DNA of 64,000 nt from QQVM01 sp964544885 (GTDB lineage Bacteria > Bacteroidota > Bacteroidia > AKYH767-A > 2013-40CM-41-45), in the NCBI GenBank assembly GCA_964544885.1, contig CAZJDX010000011.1:35073-99072 (forward strand), given 5' to 3'. Positions 50,668 through 59,215 of the stretch are shown here, one piece after another. Position 1 is the stretch's first letter. Each line of letters begins with the position of its first letter. The position numbers and the translations under genes are program-made. Under the pieces are notes generated by a model. That model did no database searches, was not told the origin of the DNA, and saw only the letters and a program-made list of their open reading frames with translations.

Positions 50668-51918
50668 TTATTGCTTGATCAATTTGTTGGAAAGATACAT
50701 TTCTGCACCCTGGAGTGATACTATATACATTCCTTTTTTTAATTCCTTCACAGAGATTTTCTTCTTCTCCATACCCTGGCCTGTAAGGAATTCTTCACGC
50801 AACACTTCTTGTCCATATACATTCCTGATGCAGAGGCTTATTCTTTTTCCCTCCACTGCATTCAGCGTAAGATAGAAGTCATCTGTTACAGGGTTTGGCG
50901 CGATGCTGAAACCAGGCTTCTCTTTTTCAGGAAATGCAGTTCGGGCAGTAATTCCGTTTTGTCTGAGCCAGTAAATAATGGTATCTGTCAGAATTTCCGA
51001 AACATCGGGATCGGTGTTCGTGGTCATATAATGATTCAGGTCCGCGATACTCCAAAAGTCACCGGATATGTTCACCTCTTGCTGAAATCTGGCTAGTTCA
51101 GTCAGAGGTACATTGAAATCATTTCCGAAACCAAGGAACAAAGTTGGACGGTTAGCCAGGTTATAGTTTATCGAGACGGAGTCTATCACCTGAATATATT
51201 CATACCATACAGCAGGAGAGGCGCCGGCGAATGAAGGTGTCCCTGCATTCCATGTATTGGTCCGGATTGTATTAAAGTAGCTCAATATCTGGTTCGCCTG
51301 AGCCTGAGCCGCAGCCAGATCTCCGTTACAGGTATCAGCGATATAGACCAGCTGATAAGCAAGGAGTGAATCAAAGGGAGTTCTGGGACCGGCAACAGAA
51401 ATGAGAGCCCTTACATCACCACGCATCCGGGAGATCAGGGGAATGAGCGATGAGCCTTCGCTGTGTCCGAGTAAAATGATATTGGTTGTATCGATATCAT
51501 TCCTGGTTTTCAGGTAGTCCACGGCACTCATGACCGGCAGCCAGAGTTTGGTAAATGTAATGGGACCGAGTGCGGAAGGACTAGTATAGGTGTATTCCAG
51601 TTTGTCATACCTCAGTACTGCATAGCCGGAGTCTGTGAGCGCTTCGGCCAATTGCTTGTAAGGCCTTAAAGTTTCGTTGAGCAGTCCGGGATACAGGCAG
51701 GGGGCATTCCCTCCGGAAATAGGAATGGTTCCGTCACGGTCATTGGCGCCTGTGCCGGGATTAATGACAAGACATGGATAGCGGCCTGTGTTTCCCGGAA
51801 CAGTCAGGGTTCCATAAACGGTTTTTCCTTCATGCATAAAGCTTACAGGGTAGGATACCTGGGCTGATAATTTGAAGGAGATCAGAACGGCCAAAAGAGA
51901 AAGATAAAATATTTTCAT
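50668..51918 (-). CDS. Secreted alpha/beta hydrolase with T9SS sorting domain
   Basis: A 416-residue hydrolase starting at the ATG at 51918, so the signal peptide (to Ala-Gln near residue 20) is at the N-terminus. Catalytic elements: Leu-Gly-His-Ser-Glu-Gly-Ser nucleophile elbow and late Leu-Asn-His-Tyr-Met base; an Asn-Pro-Gly-Thr-Gly loop near 53 may provide the oxyanion hole. It ends in a T9SS sorting domain (Ile-Ala-Pro-Asn-Pro-Val-Thr-Asp). Likely esterase/peptidase outside the cell; substrate unknown. Confidence 0.82.
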   Translation of the reverse strand: MKIFYLSLLAVLISFKLSAQVSYPVSFMHEGKTVYGTLTVPGNTGRYPCLVINPGTGANDRDGTIPISGGNAPCLYPGLLNETLRPYKQLAEALTDSGYAVLRYDKLEYTYTSPSALGPITFTKLWLPVMSAVDYLKTRNDIDTTNIILLGHSEGSSLIPLISRMRGDVRALISVAGPRTPFDSLLAYQLVYIADTCNGDLAAAQAQANQILSYFNTIRTNTWNAGTPSFAGASPAVWYEYIQVIDSVSINYNLANRPTLFLGFGNDFNVPLTELARFQQEVNISGDFWSIADLNHYMTTNTDPDVSEILTDTIIYWLRQNGITARTAFPEKEKPGFSIAPNPVTDDFYLTLNAVEGKRISLCIRNVYGQEVLREEFLTGQGMEKKKISVKELKKGMYIVSLQGAEMYLSNKLIKQ

Positions 51919-52620
51919 GCGCTGGCTATGGTATTTCAGGGTGAAGCAAAGGCTAATATAGTGTTTTTTCATCAGGTTGGATTTGTCATTTTTGACTGCA
52001 AGGCAGCGCTGTAATCCTATAATGCCTGATGTGCCCGGATTATTCTGGTTGATGAGTCATTTGCTTCCGGAACGTTGAACTGTCTTCGATGTCTCAGGCA
52101 TTGTTCATATAAGATGCAAGGAAAGCTTTGCATCGGTGTTGCTTACGGAATCTTATTTCCGGCCTTTGAAGCACGGCAAACGGATAAAATCCCGATCATT
52201 GATTGGTTGCACAAGAGAATCAAGCTGAAAGCCCTTTGATTTCTGACTATCCGGTCGTCTCGTCGTTTCCGACCGGAACAGGGTAAAGAATCATACATGA
52301 ATAATATATAGATATTGTCTATGTATAAATAGTAACAATCAATTTGATTTATTGGTACAGGTTGAATATACTTGCCCTCACAAAATTTGTCCGGTTAATT
52401 ATTGAAGTTGTACGTGACCTGTGTCAGGCTAAGAGAGATTTTCGTATCTCCCAGTCTGTTATAAATCATGAACAGGAGTCGCTTAGATGCGGCAGGTTTT
52501 GTACTTTTGTGAACTGAATATAAGGAAACAAATATGGATGAAAGCAGATAGTGAAACATCGGACCGGAAGGATCAGGTTAATGATGTTTGTTTTATAATT
52601 GTTTAATTAAAAATAAGAAA
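51919..52620. other. 700-base gap before katG
   Basis: No gene seen. It holds an 8-base inverted repeat TCCGGTCG/CGACCGGA (52250-52257 with 52270-52277) and a TACTTTTG candidate -7 element at 52502-52509. No decayed transposase was recognised. Confidence 0.4.
52502..52509 (+). promoter_or_regulatory. Candidate -7 element TACTTTTG for katG
   Basis: Exact TAnnTTTG, 111 bases before the ATG at 52621. No OxyR-type motif was recognised with confidence. Confidence 0.4.
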
Positions 52621-54837
52621 ATGGAAAATGTAGCAAACCCCGGGACAGCAGCCAAGTGTCCCTTTCATGGAGGCGCCTTAAAGCAAAGCGCCGGTGGCGG
52701 AACAAGAAACCGTGACTGGTGGCCGAATCAATTGAACCTGAACATCCTCCGTCAGAATTCCGAACTATCTAACCCTATGGGTAAAGGTTTTGACTACGCC
52801 GCTGAGTTCAAAAAACTTGACCTGAATGCGGTGAAGAAAGATATCATCGCCTTGATGACAAACTCGCAGGAATGGTGGCCTGCCGATTACGGACATTACG
52901 GACCTTTCTTTATCCGTATGGCCTGGCATAGCGCCGGGACTTACCGGATTTCTGATGGCAGAGGGGGAGCCGGCTCCGGCACGCAGCGCTTCACTCCGCT
53001 CAACAGCTGGCCTGATAATGTTAATCTGGACAAAGCGCGATTACTCCTCTGGCCGATCAAGCAGAAATACGGTAAGAGCATCTCATGGGCAGACCTGATG
53101 ATTCTGGCCGGGAATTGCGCCCTCGAATCCATGGGATTCAAGACCTTCGGCTTTGCCGGTGGCCGTGAAGATGTATGGGAACCGGAAGAAGATGTGTACT
53201 GGGGATCGGAAAACAAGTGGCTTGACGACAAACGCTATACGGGCGACAGGGAATTGGAAAATCCACTTGCCGCGGTGCAGATGGGTTTGATCTATGTTAA
53301 TCCCGAAGGTCCTAATGGTAATCCGGATCCGGTGGCTGCCGCACATGATATTCGCGAGACATTCGGACGAATGGCTATGAATGATGAAGAGACGGTGGCC
53401 CTGATTGCCGGAGGTCATACCTTCGGAAAAACACACGGTGCAGCGGACCCTTCAAAGTATGTAGGACCGGAGCCGGCTGCCGCAGGAATTGAAGAGCAGG
53501 GACTGGGCTGGAGAAATTCTTACAGAAGCGGACATGGTGTTGATACGATTTCCAGCGGACTGGAAGGAGCATGGACCACCACGCCGACAAAATGGAGTAA
53601 TAATTTTTTCTGGAACCTGTTTGGATATGAATGGGAACTGACCAAGAGTCCGGCGGGTGCTCATCAGTGGAAACCAAAGCACGGTATGGGAGCAGGTACC
53701 GTTCCCGATGCACATGATCCATCCTTGCGGCATGCGCCAACCATGCTTACGACCGACCTCAGTCTGAGGTTCGATCCGGAGTACGAAAAAATTTCAAGAA
53801 GATTCCTGGACAATCCGGATCAGTTCGCCGATGCCTTTGCTAAAGCCTGGTATAAACTCACACACCGCGATATGGGACCATTATCCCGTTACCTCGGACC
53901 GGAAGTACCCAAAGAAGCATTAATATGGCAGGACCCGCTTCCCGCGGTGAATCATAAGTTGATTGACAATAAGGATATTGCGACGCTTGCTTCGAAAGTG
54001 CTTGACTCAGGACTTAGCATTTCACAATTGGTCTCTACCGCCTGGGCATCCGCATCTACCTTCCGGGGTTCAGATAAAAGAGGCGGCGCGAATGGTGCCA
54101 GGATCCGGCTTGCGCCTCAAAAAGACTGGGAAGTAAACAATCCGGCACAACTGAAGAAGGTCTTGTCAGTACTTGAAAAAATTCAGGCAGACTTCAATGC
54201 TTCCATGACTGATGGTAAAAAAGTTTCTCTTGCTGATCTCATCGTATTGAGTGGATGCGCTGCAGTCGAGAAAGCAGCAAAGAACGCCGGTATTGATCTG
54301 AAGGTTCCTTTCATTCCCGGCCGTACAGACGCAACGCAGGAGATGACAGATGTTGAGTCATTTGCCGTTTTGGAACCCGCAGGCGATGGTTTCAGAAATT
54401 ATTTCAAGCCGAAACATAAGGTGACGCCGGAAGAATTGCTGATAGACAAAGCTCAGCTGATGACACTCAGCGCACCGGAAATGACGGTTCTGCTGGGTGG
54501 TATGAGGGTACTCCATACCAATTACGATCAAAGCAAACGAGGTGTTTTTACAAAGAAACCAGAAACGCTGAGTAATGATTTCTTCGTAAACCTGCTGGAC
54601 CTTGGTACAAGCTGGAAGGCAACGTCCGAAGCTCAGGAAGAATTCAATGGTCATGACCGTAAGTCGGGTGAGATAAAATGGACAGCTAGCCGCGTGGATC
54701 TGATCTTCGGCTCAAACTCGGAACTGAGAGCCCTGGCTGAAGTGTATGCCAGCAATGACTCAAAGGAAAAGTTTGTGCAGGATTTTGTAGCTGCCTGGAA
54801 TAAGGTGATGAATCTTGACCGCTTCGACCTGAAGTGA
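52621..54837 (+). CDS. katG: Catalase-peroxidase KatG
   Basis: Heme enzyme that removes H2O2 by catalase and peroxidase activity. The 738 residues have two peroxidase-like halves. The distal site is Arg99-Trp102-His103, and the catalase-specific adduct residues Trp102, Tyr225 (Ile-Tyr-Val-Asn-Pro-Glu-Gly) and Met251 are all present; proximal His266 is in Gly-Gly-His-Thr-Phe-Gly. The ATG at 52621 gives a normal N-terminus. The gene stands alone with its own terminator, suggesting stress-specific induction. Confidence 0.97.
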   Translation: MENVANPGTAAKCPFHGGALKQSAGGGTRNRDWWPNQLNLNILRQNSELSNPMGKGFDYAAEFKKLDLNAVKKDIIALMTNSQEWWPADYGHYGPFFIRMAWHSAGTYRISDGRGGAGSGTQRFTPLNSWPDNVNLDKARLLLWPIKQKYGKSISWADLMILAGNCALESMGFKTFGFAGGREDVWEPEEDVYWGSENKWLDDKRYTGDRELENPLAAVQMGLIYVNPEGPNGNPDPVAAAHDIRETFGRMAMNDEETVALIAGGHTFGKTHGAADPSKYVGPEPAAAGIEEQGLGWRNSYRSGHGVDTISSGLEGAWTTTPTKWSNNFFWNLFGYEWELTKSPAGAHQWKPKHGMGAGTVPDAHDPSLRHAPTMLTTDLSLRFDPEYEKISRRFLDNPDQFADAFAKAWYKLTHRDMGPLSRYLGPEVPKEALIWQDPLPAVNHKLIDNKDIATLASKVLDSGLSISQLVSTAWASASTFRGSDKRGGANGARIRLAPQKDWEVNNPAQLKKVLSVLEKIQADFNASMTDGKKVSLADLIVLSGCAAVEKAAKNAGIDLKVPFIPGRTDATQEMTDVESFAVLEPAGDGFRNYFKPKHKVTPEELLIDKAQLMTLSAPEMTVLLGGMRVLHTNYDQSKRGVFTKKPETLSNDFFVNLLDLGTSWKATSEAQEEFNGHDRKSGEIKWTASRVDLIFGSNSELRALAEVYASNDSKEKFVQDFVAAWNKVMNLDRFDLK

Positions 54838-54859
54838 AGCTAATAATTAATTTTTCGGG

Positions 54860-54889
54860 AGGTGGCCTTGCAAAAGGTCACCTTTTTTT
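54860..54889 (+). terminator. Rho-independent terminator of katG
   Basis: AGGTGGCCTT (54860-54869) pairs with AAGGTCACCT (54874-54883), one G-U wobble, 4-base loop, followed by a T-run. Lies 22 bases after the katG stop. Confidence 0.85.
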
Positions 54890-54907
54890 GTGCTGCCCGC
54901 AGAATGT

Positions 54908-55291
54908 TCAGGACCTGACCTTCAACCTTCTGAAATCTCTGTAATTGAGCCAAACACTCGCGATCAAACTGGCAAGAAAGACCACTACGGTCAGCAAGTC
55001 GATTAATCTTTCGGGAAAATTGATCCCTGAAATTTCAAGAAGCAGGAAATGAACATAGGAATCAGACTTGTCTTTATAACCCAATTGCCTCCTGATTTCC
55101 CAGTGCCAGTCGGTGAACAAACAATATCCCAAGCCGTACCAGATGCCAAGGACAAACCAGGAGAATGCGGTGAGCAGAAGACTGAGCAGATTCCATTTCC
55201 TCAGACTTCTGAACAGCCAACCCGTGCAATTAAAAAGGATCAGCAGGGAATGAAAGCAGATGAAGAAGTAATTTAAAATCGTCGGATTCAT
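54908..55291 (-). CDS. DUF2784-like membrane protein
   Basis: A 127-residue protein with four hydrophobic segments. The middle carries Gly-Tyr-Cys-Leu-Phe-Thr-Asp-Trp-His-Trp followed by a Leu-Gly-Tyr-Lys-Asp segment, close to the Cys-Pro-Leu-Thr-x-Trp pattern I associate with DUF2784. Function unknown. The frame can begin at 55324, but the ATG at 55291 places the first TM at the N-terminus. Confidence 0.6.
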   Translation of the reverse strand: MNPTILNYFFICFHSLLILFNCTGWLFRSLRKWNLLSLLLTAFSWFVLGIWYGLGYCLFTDWHWEIRRQLGYKDKSDSYVHFLLLEISGINFPERLIDLLTVVVFLASLIASVWLNYRDFRRLKVRS

Positions 55292-55335
55292 AAGCTGCAA
55301 ATGATGGCAGAGAGAATTTGCCATGAAGAGCAAAT

Positions 55336-56229
55336 CTAATGAAGTGCACCAATAATAATTTTATGACTTGAAGTGAAAGCTTCATTCATAATCTCAAGAA
55401 TATAAATTCCTTCTGAGACGTGACTCAGATCAATTGAATGAGTCAGATGATTGCCAAGTCGTACCTGGGACTTTTCAAAGACTATTTGCCCGAGCAGATT
55501 TTTCATTGCGATCCGGTTGAGCGTTTCAAATCCTTGATTCAATTCACAATAAACAATTCCTCTTGCCGGATTAGGATAAATACTTATGGTTGGCATTTGA
55601 CCCGTTTCCTGAATACCTGTTGTTCTGAAATTGCAATTGTTATAACGCGGATTAATGAATTTAACTGTATCCTGTTGCTCGTAACAAAGCAGTTCTGCGC
55701 CGTAATCGGCTATTAAATTACCATATACTATTAAGGGATTGATCAGGCCGTTCATGCTGCCAATATCTTCAATCCATTCCTCAGTGATTGTGCAGGCTGG
55801 CCAGTTAAATAAAAGGCGACGCTTCGACTCCCCATGAATAATAACCGTGTCAACGGAATCGACTATCAAATAATAGGGGGAGCAAAAGGAAATGGATTTA
55901 ATGGTATCTCCACGGTTAGCACTAAAGTCGTACAACAGATGTTCCGAAACAAAATCATGGCAAAAAACCCGCATAGCTGTATCCCGCATGGCCCCGGCAG
56001 GATACCAGGTTTGGAGTGTCGTATCTGAAGTCTTATGCAGGTTGGTATAATTCCTTGCGTCTATCGTCGTGTCACCATGCAGTTTATAGTACACGGGCAG
56101 GCAATTGATTTCAAAGGGACCTATACTGCATTCAAGGATACTCCAAACTTTGGTAGTATCAACGAAAGATTGCGCTTGCATGGATTGTGTAAACACTACG
56201 AGAGACGCCAGCAGGAGTATTTGTTTCAT
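55336..56229 (-). CDS. Secreted protein with T9SS sorting domain
   Basis: A 297-residue protein with a signal peptide (to Gln-Ala-Gln, ~20) and a T9SS sorting domain over the last ~80 residues (Ile-Tyr-Pro-Asn-Pro-Ala-Arg-Gly). The body has several cysteines (Glu-Cys, Asn-Cys, Phe-Cys, Ala-Cys, Leu-Cys), which may form disulfides outside the cell. No catalytic family is recognised. It may share a transcript with the DUF2784-like gene, 44 bases downstream. Confidence 0.75.
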   Translation of the reverse strand: MKQILLLASLVVFTQSMQAQSFVDTTKVWSILECSIGPFEINCLPVYYKLHGDTTIDARNYTNLHKTSDTTLQTWYPAGAMRDTAMRVFCHDFVSEHLLYDFSANRGDTIKSISFCSPYYLIVDSVDTVIIHGESKRRLLFNWPACTITEEWIEDIGSMNGLINPLIVYGNLIADYGAELLCYEQQDTVKFINPRYNNCNFRTTGIQETGQMPTISIYPNPARGIVYCELNQGFETLNRIAMKNLLGQIVFEKSQVRLGNHLTHSIDLSHVSEGIYILEIMNEAFTSSHKIIIGALH

Positions 56230-56351
56230 GATTTCGAAGTGTTGTTTCGTTGGAAGTTTATTTTGATCTCTTTTCTATTCAATTGCCTTGTCAAGTTTAA
56301 GTTCCAGGCACAAAATAAAATGTTTTAACCTTGTTCTTTAAAAACGAATAC

Positions 56352-56981
56352 TCACCGGTCGTGAAAACCCTTCCCTTCCATAATTTTCGGTATACATTTT
56401 TCGATTCTCGACTCCCTGGTTTTGGACTGTTTGGGTGCGGAGAAATATATGATGTAACCTCTTTGTCGGCCCGGGGTAAGTTTAAAGAAGGCGGTTTTGA
56501 GTGCAGGGAAATTTTCCATTTTCAACCGGAGCTCTTCGGGTATCGGCTCAGGATTTTTCGGAGTGACAAGCTTCAGGCCTGCCTTTTCCACTTCGACAGC
56601 TTCAAAAATATAGGTTTTCAAGGTAGCTTTGATCTTCTCAATTTCCCTTACCGTTTTGAATTTTATCACACGGGCGATCTGTGAGTTTTCACCGGGTTTT
56701 TGCAAGATCCCCTTTGGATCTTTTAGCAATGCGCCTTGCAGGAAGCTGATCACGGCAGATTCTTTCAGCGCACTGATCAATATGACATTTTTCTTCCGGT
56801 AGGTGTAGCAGGGAACACCCCATTTTAATTCCTCCTGCAGGCCACAGTCAAGAACTATTTGCCTGAGTAAGGCCAGTTCTGAAGTCCAGTTATGTACCTT
56901 GCATTGCGGTGTATCCCACAGAGAACATCTTCCGCAACCACTGGTAAAAAATACATCTGCGTCAGGGATTTTGCCGGTCAT
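56352..56981 (-). CDS. DUF1801 plus YdeI/OmdA-like protein
   Basis: A 209-residue protein. The N-terminal ~140 residues follow the DUF1801 pattern (Leu-Lys-Trp-Gly-Val-Pro-Cys-Tyr, then Phe-Leu-Gln-Gly-Ala-Leu-Leu), and the C-terminal ~65 residues match the YdeI/OmpD-associated C-terminus with Pro-Glu-Pro-Ile-Pro-Glu-Glu-Leu and the Arg-Gln-Arg-Gly-Tyr-Ile-Ile-Tyr-Phe-Ser-Ala-Pro-Lys-Gln segment. It has no signal peptide. Its biochemical role is unknown. Confidence 0.75.
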   Translation of the reverse strand: MTGKIPDADVFFTSGCGRCSLWDTPQCKVHNWTSELALLRQIVLDCGLQEELKWGVPCYTYRKKNVILISALKESAVISFLQGALLKDPKGILQKPGENSQIARVIKFKTVREIEKIKATLKTYIFEAVEVEKAGLKLVTPKNPEPIPEELRLKMENFPALKTAFFKLTPGRQRGYIIYFSAPKQSKTRESRIEKCIPKIMEGKGFHDR

Positions 56982-57305
56982 TTATAATCAGTTAAAGCAT
57001 TTGTGCACTTACTGTTTTGGATAAACCTTCAGACTCTGCATTGAAAGGTATGAATTTCCTCTACGCTTAATTGAATCCGATCCTGAACCTTAATCCGGAT
57101 ATTCTGGCCTTAAAGATATTGATTTAGTCGAAAAAGATTTCAGACTTTTCGCTGAAGGTTTATTCTCAATCTTTAAGCCATGCCTTGCATTGTATACTCT
57201 GATTGAAAAGTTTTTCACCTAAGTACCACAACAGGATATCATACTTTTAACAAGGTTTATCAGTATTTATTGAATAAGTCAGGGCAATTCAATTGGTTCT
57301 TTACT
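56982..57305. other. 324-base gap, no gene seen
   Basis: AT-rich, no credible frame, hairpin or promoter pair identified. Confidence 0.4.
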
Positions 57306-57695
57306 CTATTCCTGGCTAAGTGCTTTTTGTTTTCTTACCTGTGAAATAGTGATCAGGGAGATGATAATGAAGGGCAAAGTGGAAATCAGAATTTTAATAT
57401 TGGGTCCCAGGATTCCAATGATAAACATAAATACGAGAAGTAGGCCGATACAGGCAATGCCGGTATAAATCAATTTTCTGCCAGGGGATTTCCGCAGCAA
57501 GGCCACAAGAAGGAGTATTTGTCCGAAGAGAGGCAGAAGAGTCAGTGGGTGGGTAGCTTCCCGCGGCATGGTGAACAATTTTTTAAGTACGTCAATTTCC
57601 GCCTCATAAAGAAAAGCGCTGTTCCCTTGTCCCCATTCGAGGTATCCTGTGAAGGAAGAAAGAATCAGAAGGATTAATAGCGTTTTGAGCTTCAT
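57306..57695 (-). CDS. Small membrane protein of unknown family
   Basis: A 129-residue protein with about four hydrophobic segments (~4-20, ~48-66, ~75-92, ~97-118) and a basic C-terminal tail. No family recognised. It lies 35 bases downstream of the propeller lipoprotein, in the same direction as the TonB-receptor group, so it is probably the last gene of that unit. Confidence 0.65.
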   Translation of the reverse strand: MKLKTLLILLILSSFTGYLEWGQGNSAFLYEAEIDVLKKLFTMPREATHPLTLLPLFGQILLLVALLRKSPGRKLIYTGIACIGLLLVFMFIIGILGPNIKILISTLPFIIISLITISQVRKQKALSQE

Positions 57696-57730
57696 TATTT
57701 TAATCCTTATATGTTGTGCGTGCGTATTTC

Positions 57731-58837
57731 TTAAAATTGCCTTTCAAAAGTCTTTCCGTTAAATTTATATATTTTTCCGTCTGCCATTCCAAACCACAAT
57801 TCACCTTTATTATCCTCGAAAATTGACAGGGCATTGTCATTTGTAAGTCCATCTTTCTTTGTGTAATTAGTCATCTTTACACCATCATATTTCCAAATTC
57901 CCGCATCTCTGTCTCCAAACCAAATATTACCTTTTCCATCTTCAGCAATTGTGAAAATGTGTTCGAGAGTACCAGGCATTGATTTATCACCTTTTCTTCG
58001 ACTTGTCGGGTGAATTAAGTTATTTTTTTCAGAAAAATTAATGATTGAATCACCTTCCTTCAGTAATACTCCTATTCCATTATTACCAATCCAAAGTCTG
58101 CCTTTTGAGTCTTCGAAAATACTTCTAATATGAAGTGGAGCAATATTTCTCTCAAAGCCTAATGTTTCATCATTGATGATTGTAAATCCGTTTCCATCAT
58201 AGCCATAAACACCTGCGTAAGTGCCAAACCAAATCATTTTCTTTTTTCCTTTTGAAATGCCGGTTACGGCAAATAAATTATCATAATGATTAAGGGCCTT
58301 GTGGGGAGGAAACGCTAAATAACTTAATTTTTGCCCATCGTATCTGTAAACCCCTTCTTTGGTCCCGGCTTCAAACCAAAGATCCTTTTCTGATTTCATC
58401 CATTGGCCTTGCAATGGCTCATTGCTATGAATTGAGAAATTAGTTTGTGATTTTTCTCTTTCTGCTTTGGTGTGATTCACCATTTTTTTCCCATCATAAC
58501 TACTCACTCCATGCTGAGTATTAAACCAAATAACACCTTCTTTGTCTTCTTGTATACTGTGAATTTGGTTGTCCGTCAGTCCGTCATCACTATTAAAGTA
58601 AATGAATGATTGGCCGTTATAAACTGCTGCACCTTCCTGAAGACTTCCAAACCAATAATTTCCTTTGCTGTCTTGAAATATAGCACGAACTCCTGAAGTG
58701 AATTTTAAGGTGTCCGTTTTGGCAGTCTCTGCAAATTCAGCTCTATTCAGTCCATTTTCTGTTGATTTCCTTTCAACGCAGGAAAAATTCAGTGTCAATA
58801 TGAGTATTAAATATATCAATTTTAATTTCTTGTCCAC
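57731..58837 (-). CDS. Lipoprotein with a two-component-regulator-type beta-propeller
   Basis: A 368-residue lipoprotein; lipobox Leu-Asn-Phe-Ser-Cys near residue 19. The rest is built of repeating propeller blades of the Reg_prop type, each with Phe/Ile-x-Glu-Asp-x-Lys-Gly-x-x-Trp-Phe-Gly and Tyr-Asp-Gly. Six or seven blades are countable. In hybrid two-component systems this propeller precedes a histidine kinase, but here there is no kinase or HTH after it. It may be a periplasmic ligand-sensing or scaffold protein linked to the TonB receptor. Confidence 0.8.
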   Translation of the reverse strand: MDKKLKLIYLILILTLNFSCVERKSTENGLNRAEFAETAKTDTLKFTSGVRAIFQDSKGNYWFGSLQEGAAVYNGQSFIYFNSDDGLTDNQIHSIQEDKEGVIWFNTQHGVSSYDGKKMVNHTKAEREKSQTNFSIHSNEPLQGQWMKSEKDLWFEAGTKEGVYRYDGQKLSYLAFPPHKALNHYDNLFAVTGISKGKKKMIWFGTYAGVYGYDGNGFTIINDETLGFERNIAPLHIRSIFEDSKGRLWIGNNGIGVLLKEGDSIINFSEKNNLIHPTSRRKGDKSMPGTLEHIFTIAEDGKGNIWFGDRDAGIWKYDGVKMTNYTKKDGLTNDNALSIFEDNKGELWFGMADGKIYKFNGKTFERQF

Positions 58838-58918
58838 TTCTGGTTTTTAATACGACGCATAACTCAAGGATACTTTCAGACAATACGCTTTGTCTGTTGA
58901 TAGTATAATAATTTCGTT

Positions 58919-59095
58919 TCAGTGCTGTCCTGAATTATACTTTCGCCACATGCTGATAAAGTAGAGAAGGTTTAGAAAAAGCGTGATAATATTTACCATC
59001 CGTGCAAAAGGTGGCGCACCTTCCGGCCACAATTGACCCAATAGTACAATGGAGTTAAGTGCAACAATCAGAATCAGAAATGATTTCTTGTTCAT
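58919..59095 (-). CDS. 58-residue two-TM membrane protein
   Basis: Predicted from the sequence: ATG at 59095 to TGA at 58919, 58 residues. It has a hydrophobic first segment (Phe-Leu-Ile-Leu-Ile-Val-Ala-Leu), then Trp-Pro-Glu-Gly-Ala-Pro-Pro-Phe, and a second hydrophobic segment (Ile-Ile-Thr-Leu-Phe-Leu-Asn-Leu-Leu-Tyr). A TACCTTTG promoter element 20 bases upstream and its place between the TonB receptor and the propeller lipoprotein support it. Function unknown. Confidence 0.6.
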   Translation of the reverse strand: MNKKSFLILIVALNSIVLLGQLWPEGAPPFARMVNIITLFLNLLYFISMWRKYNSGQH

Positions 59096-59114
59096 GTTTT
59101 CAAATTTTTGTTGG

Positions 59115-59122
59115 CAAAGGTA
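59115..59122 (-). promoter_or_regulatory. -7 element TACCTTTG before the 58-residue gene
   Basis: Exact TAnnTTTG on the minus strand, 20 bases before the ATG. Confidence 0.45.
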
Positions 59123-59215
59123 ATATTCGGAAACTATATCTCCGGCTTCTTTTTTCTAACAGGGATTCTAAATGCTATTCAGGGGCAGATCAAAGGTGGA
59201 GACATAAAGGGAATA

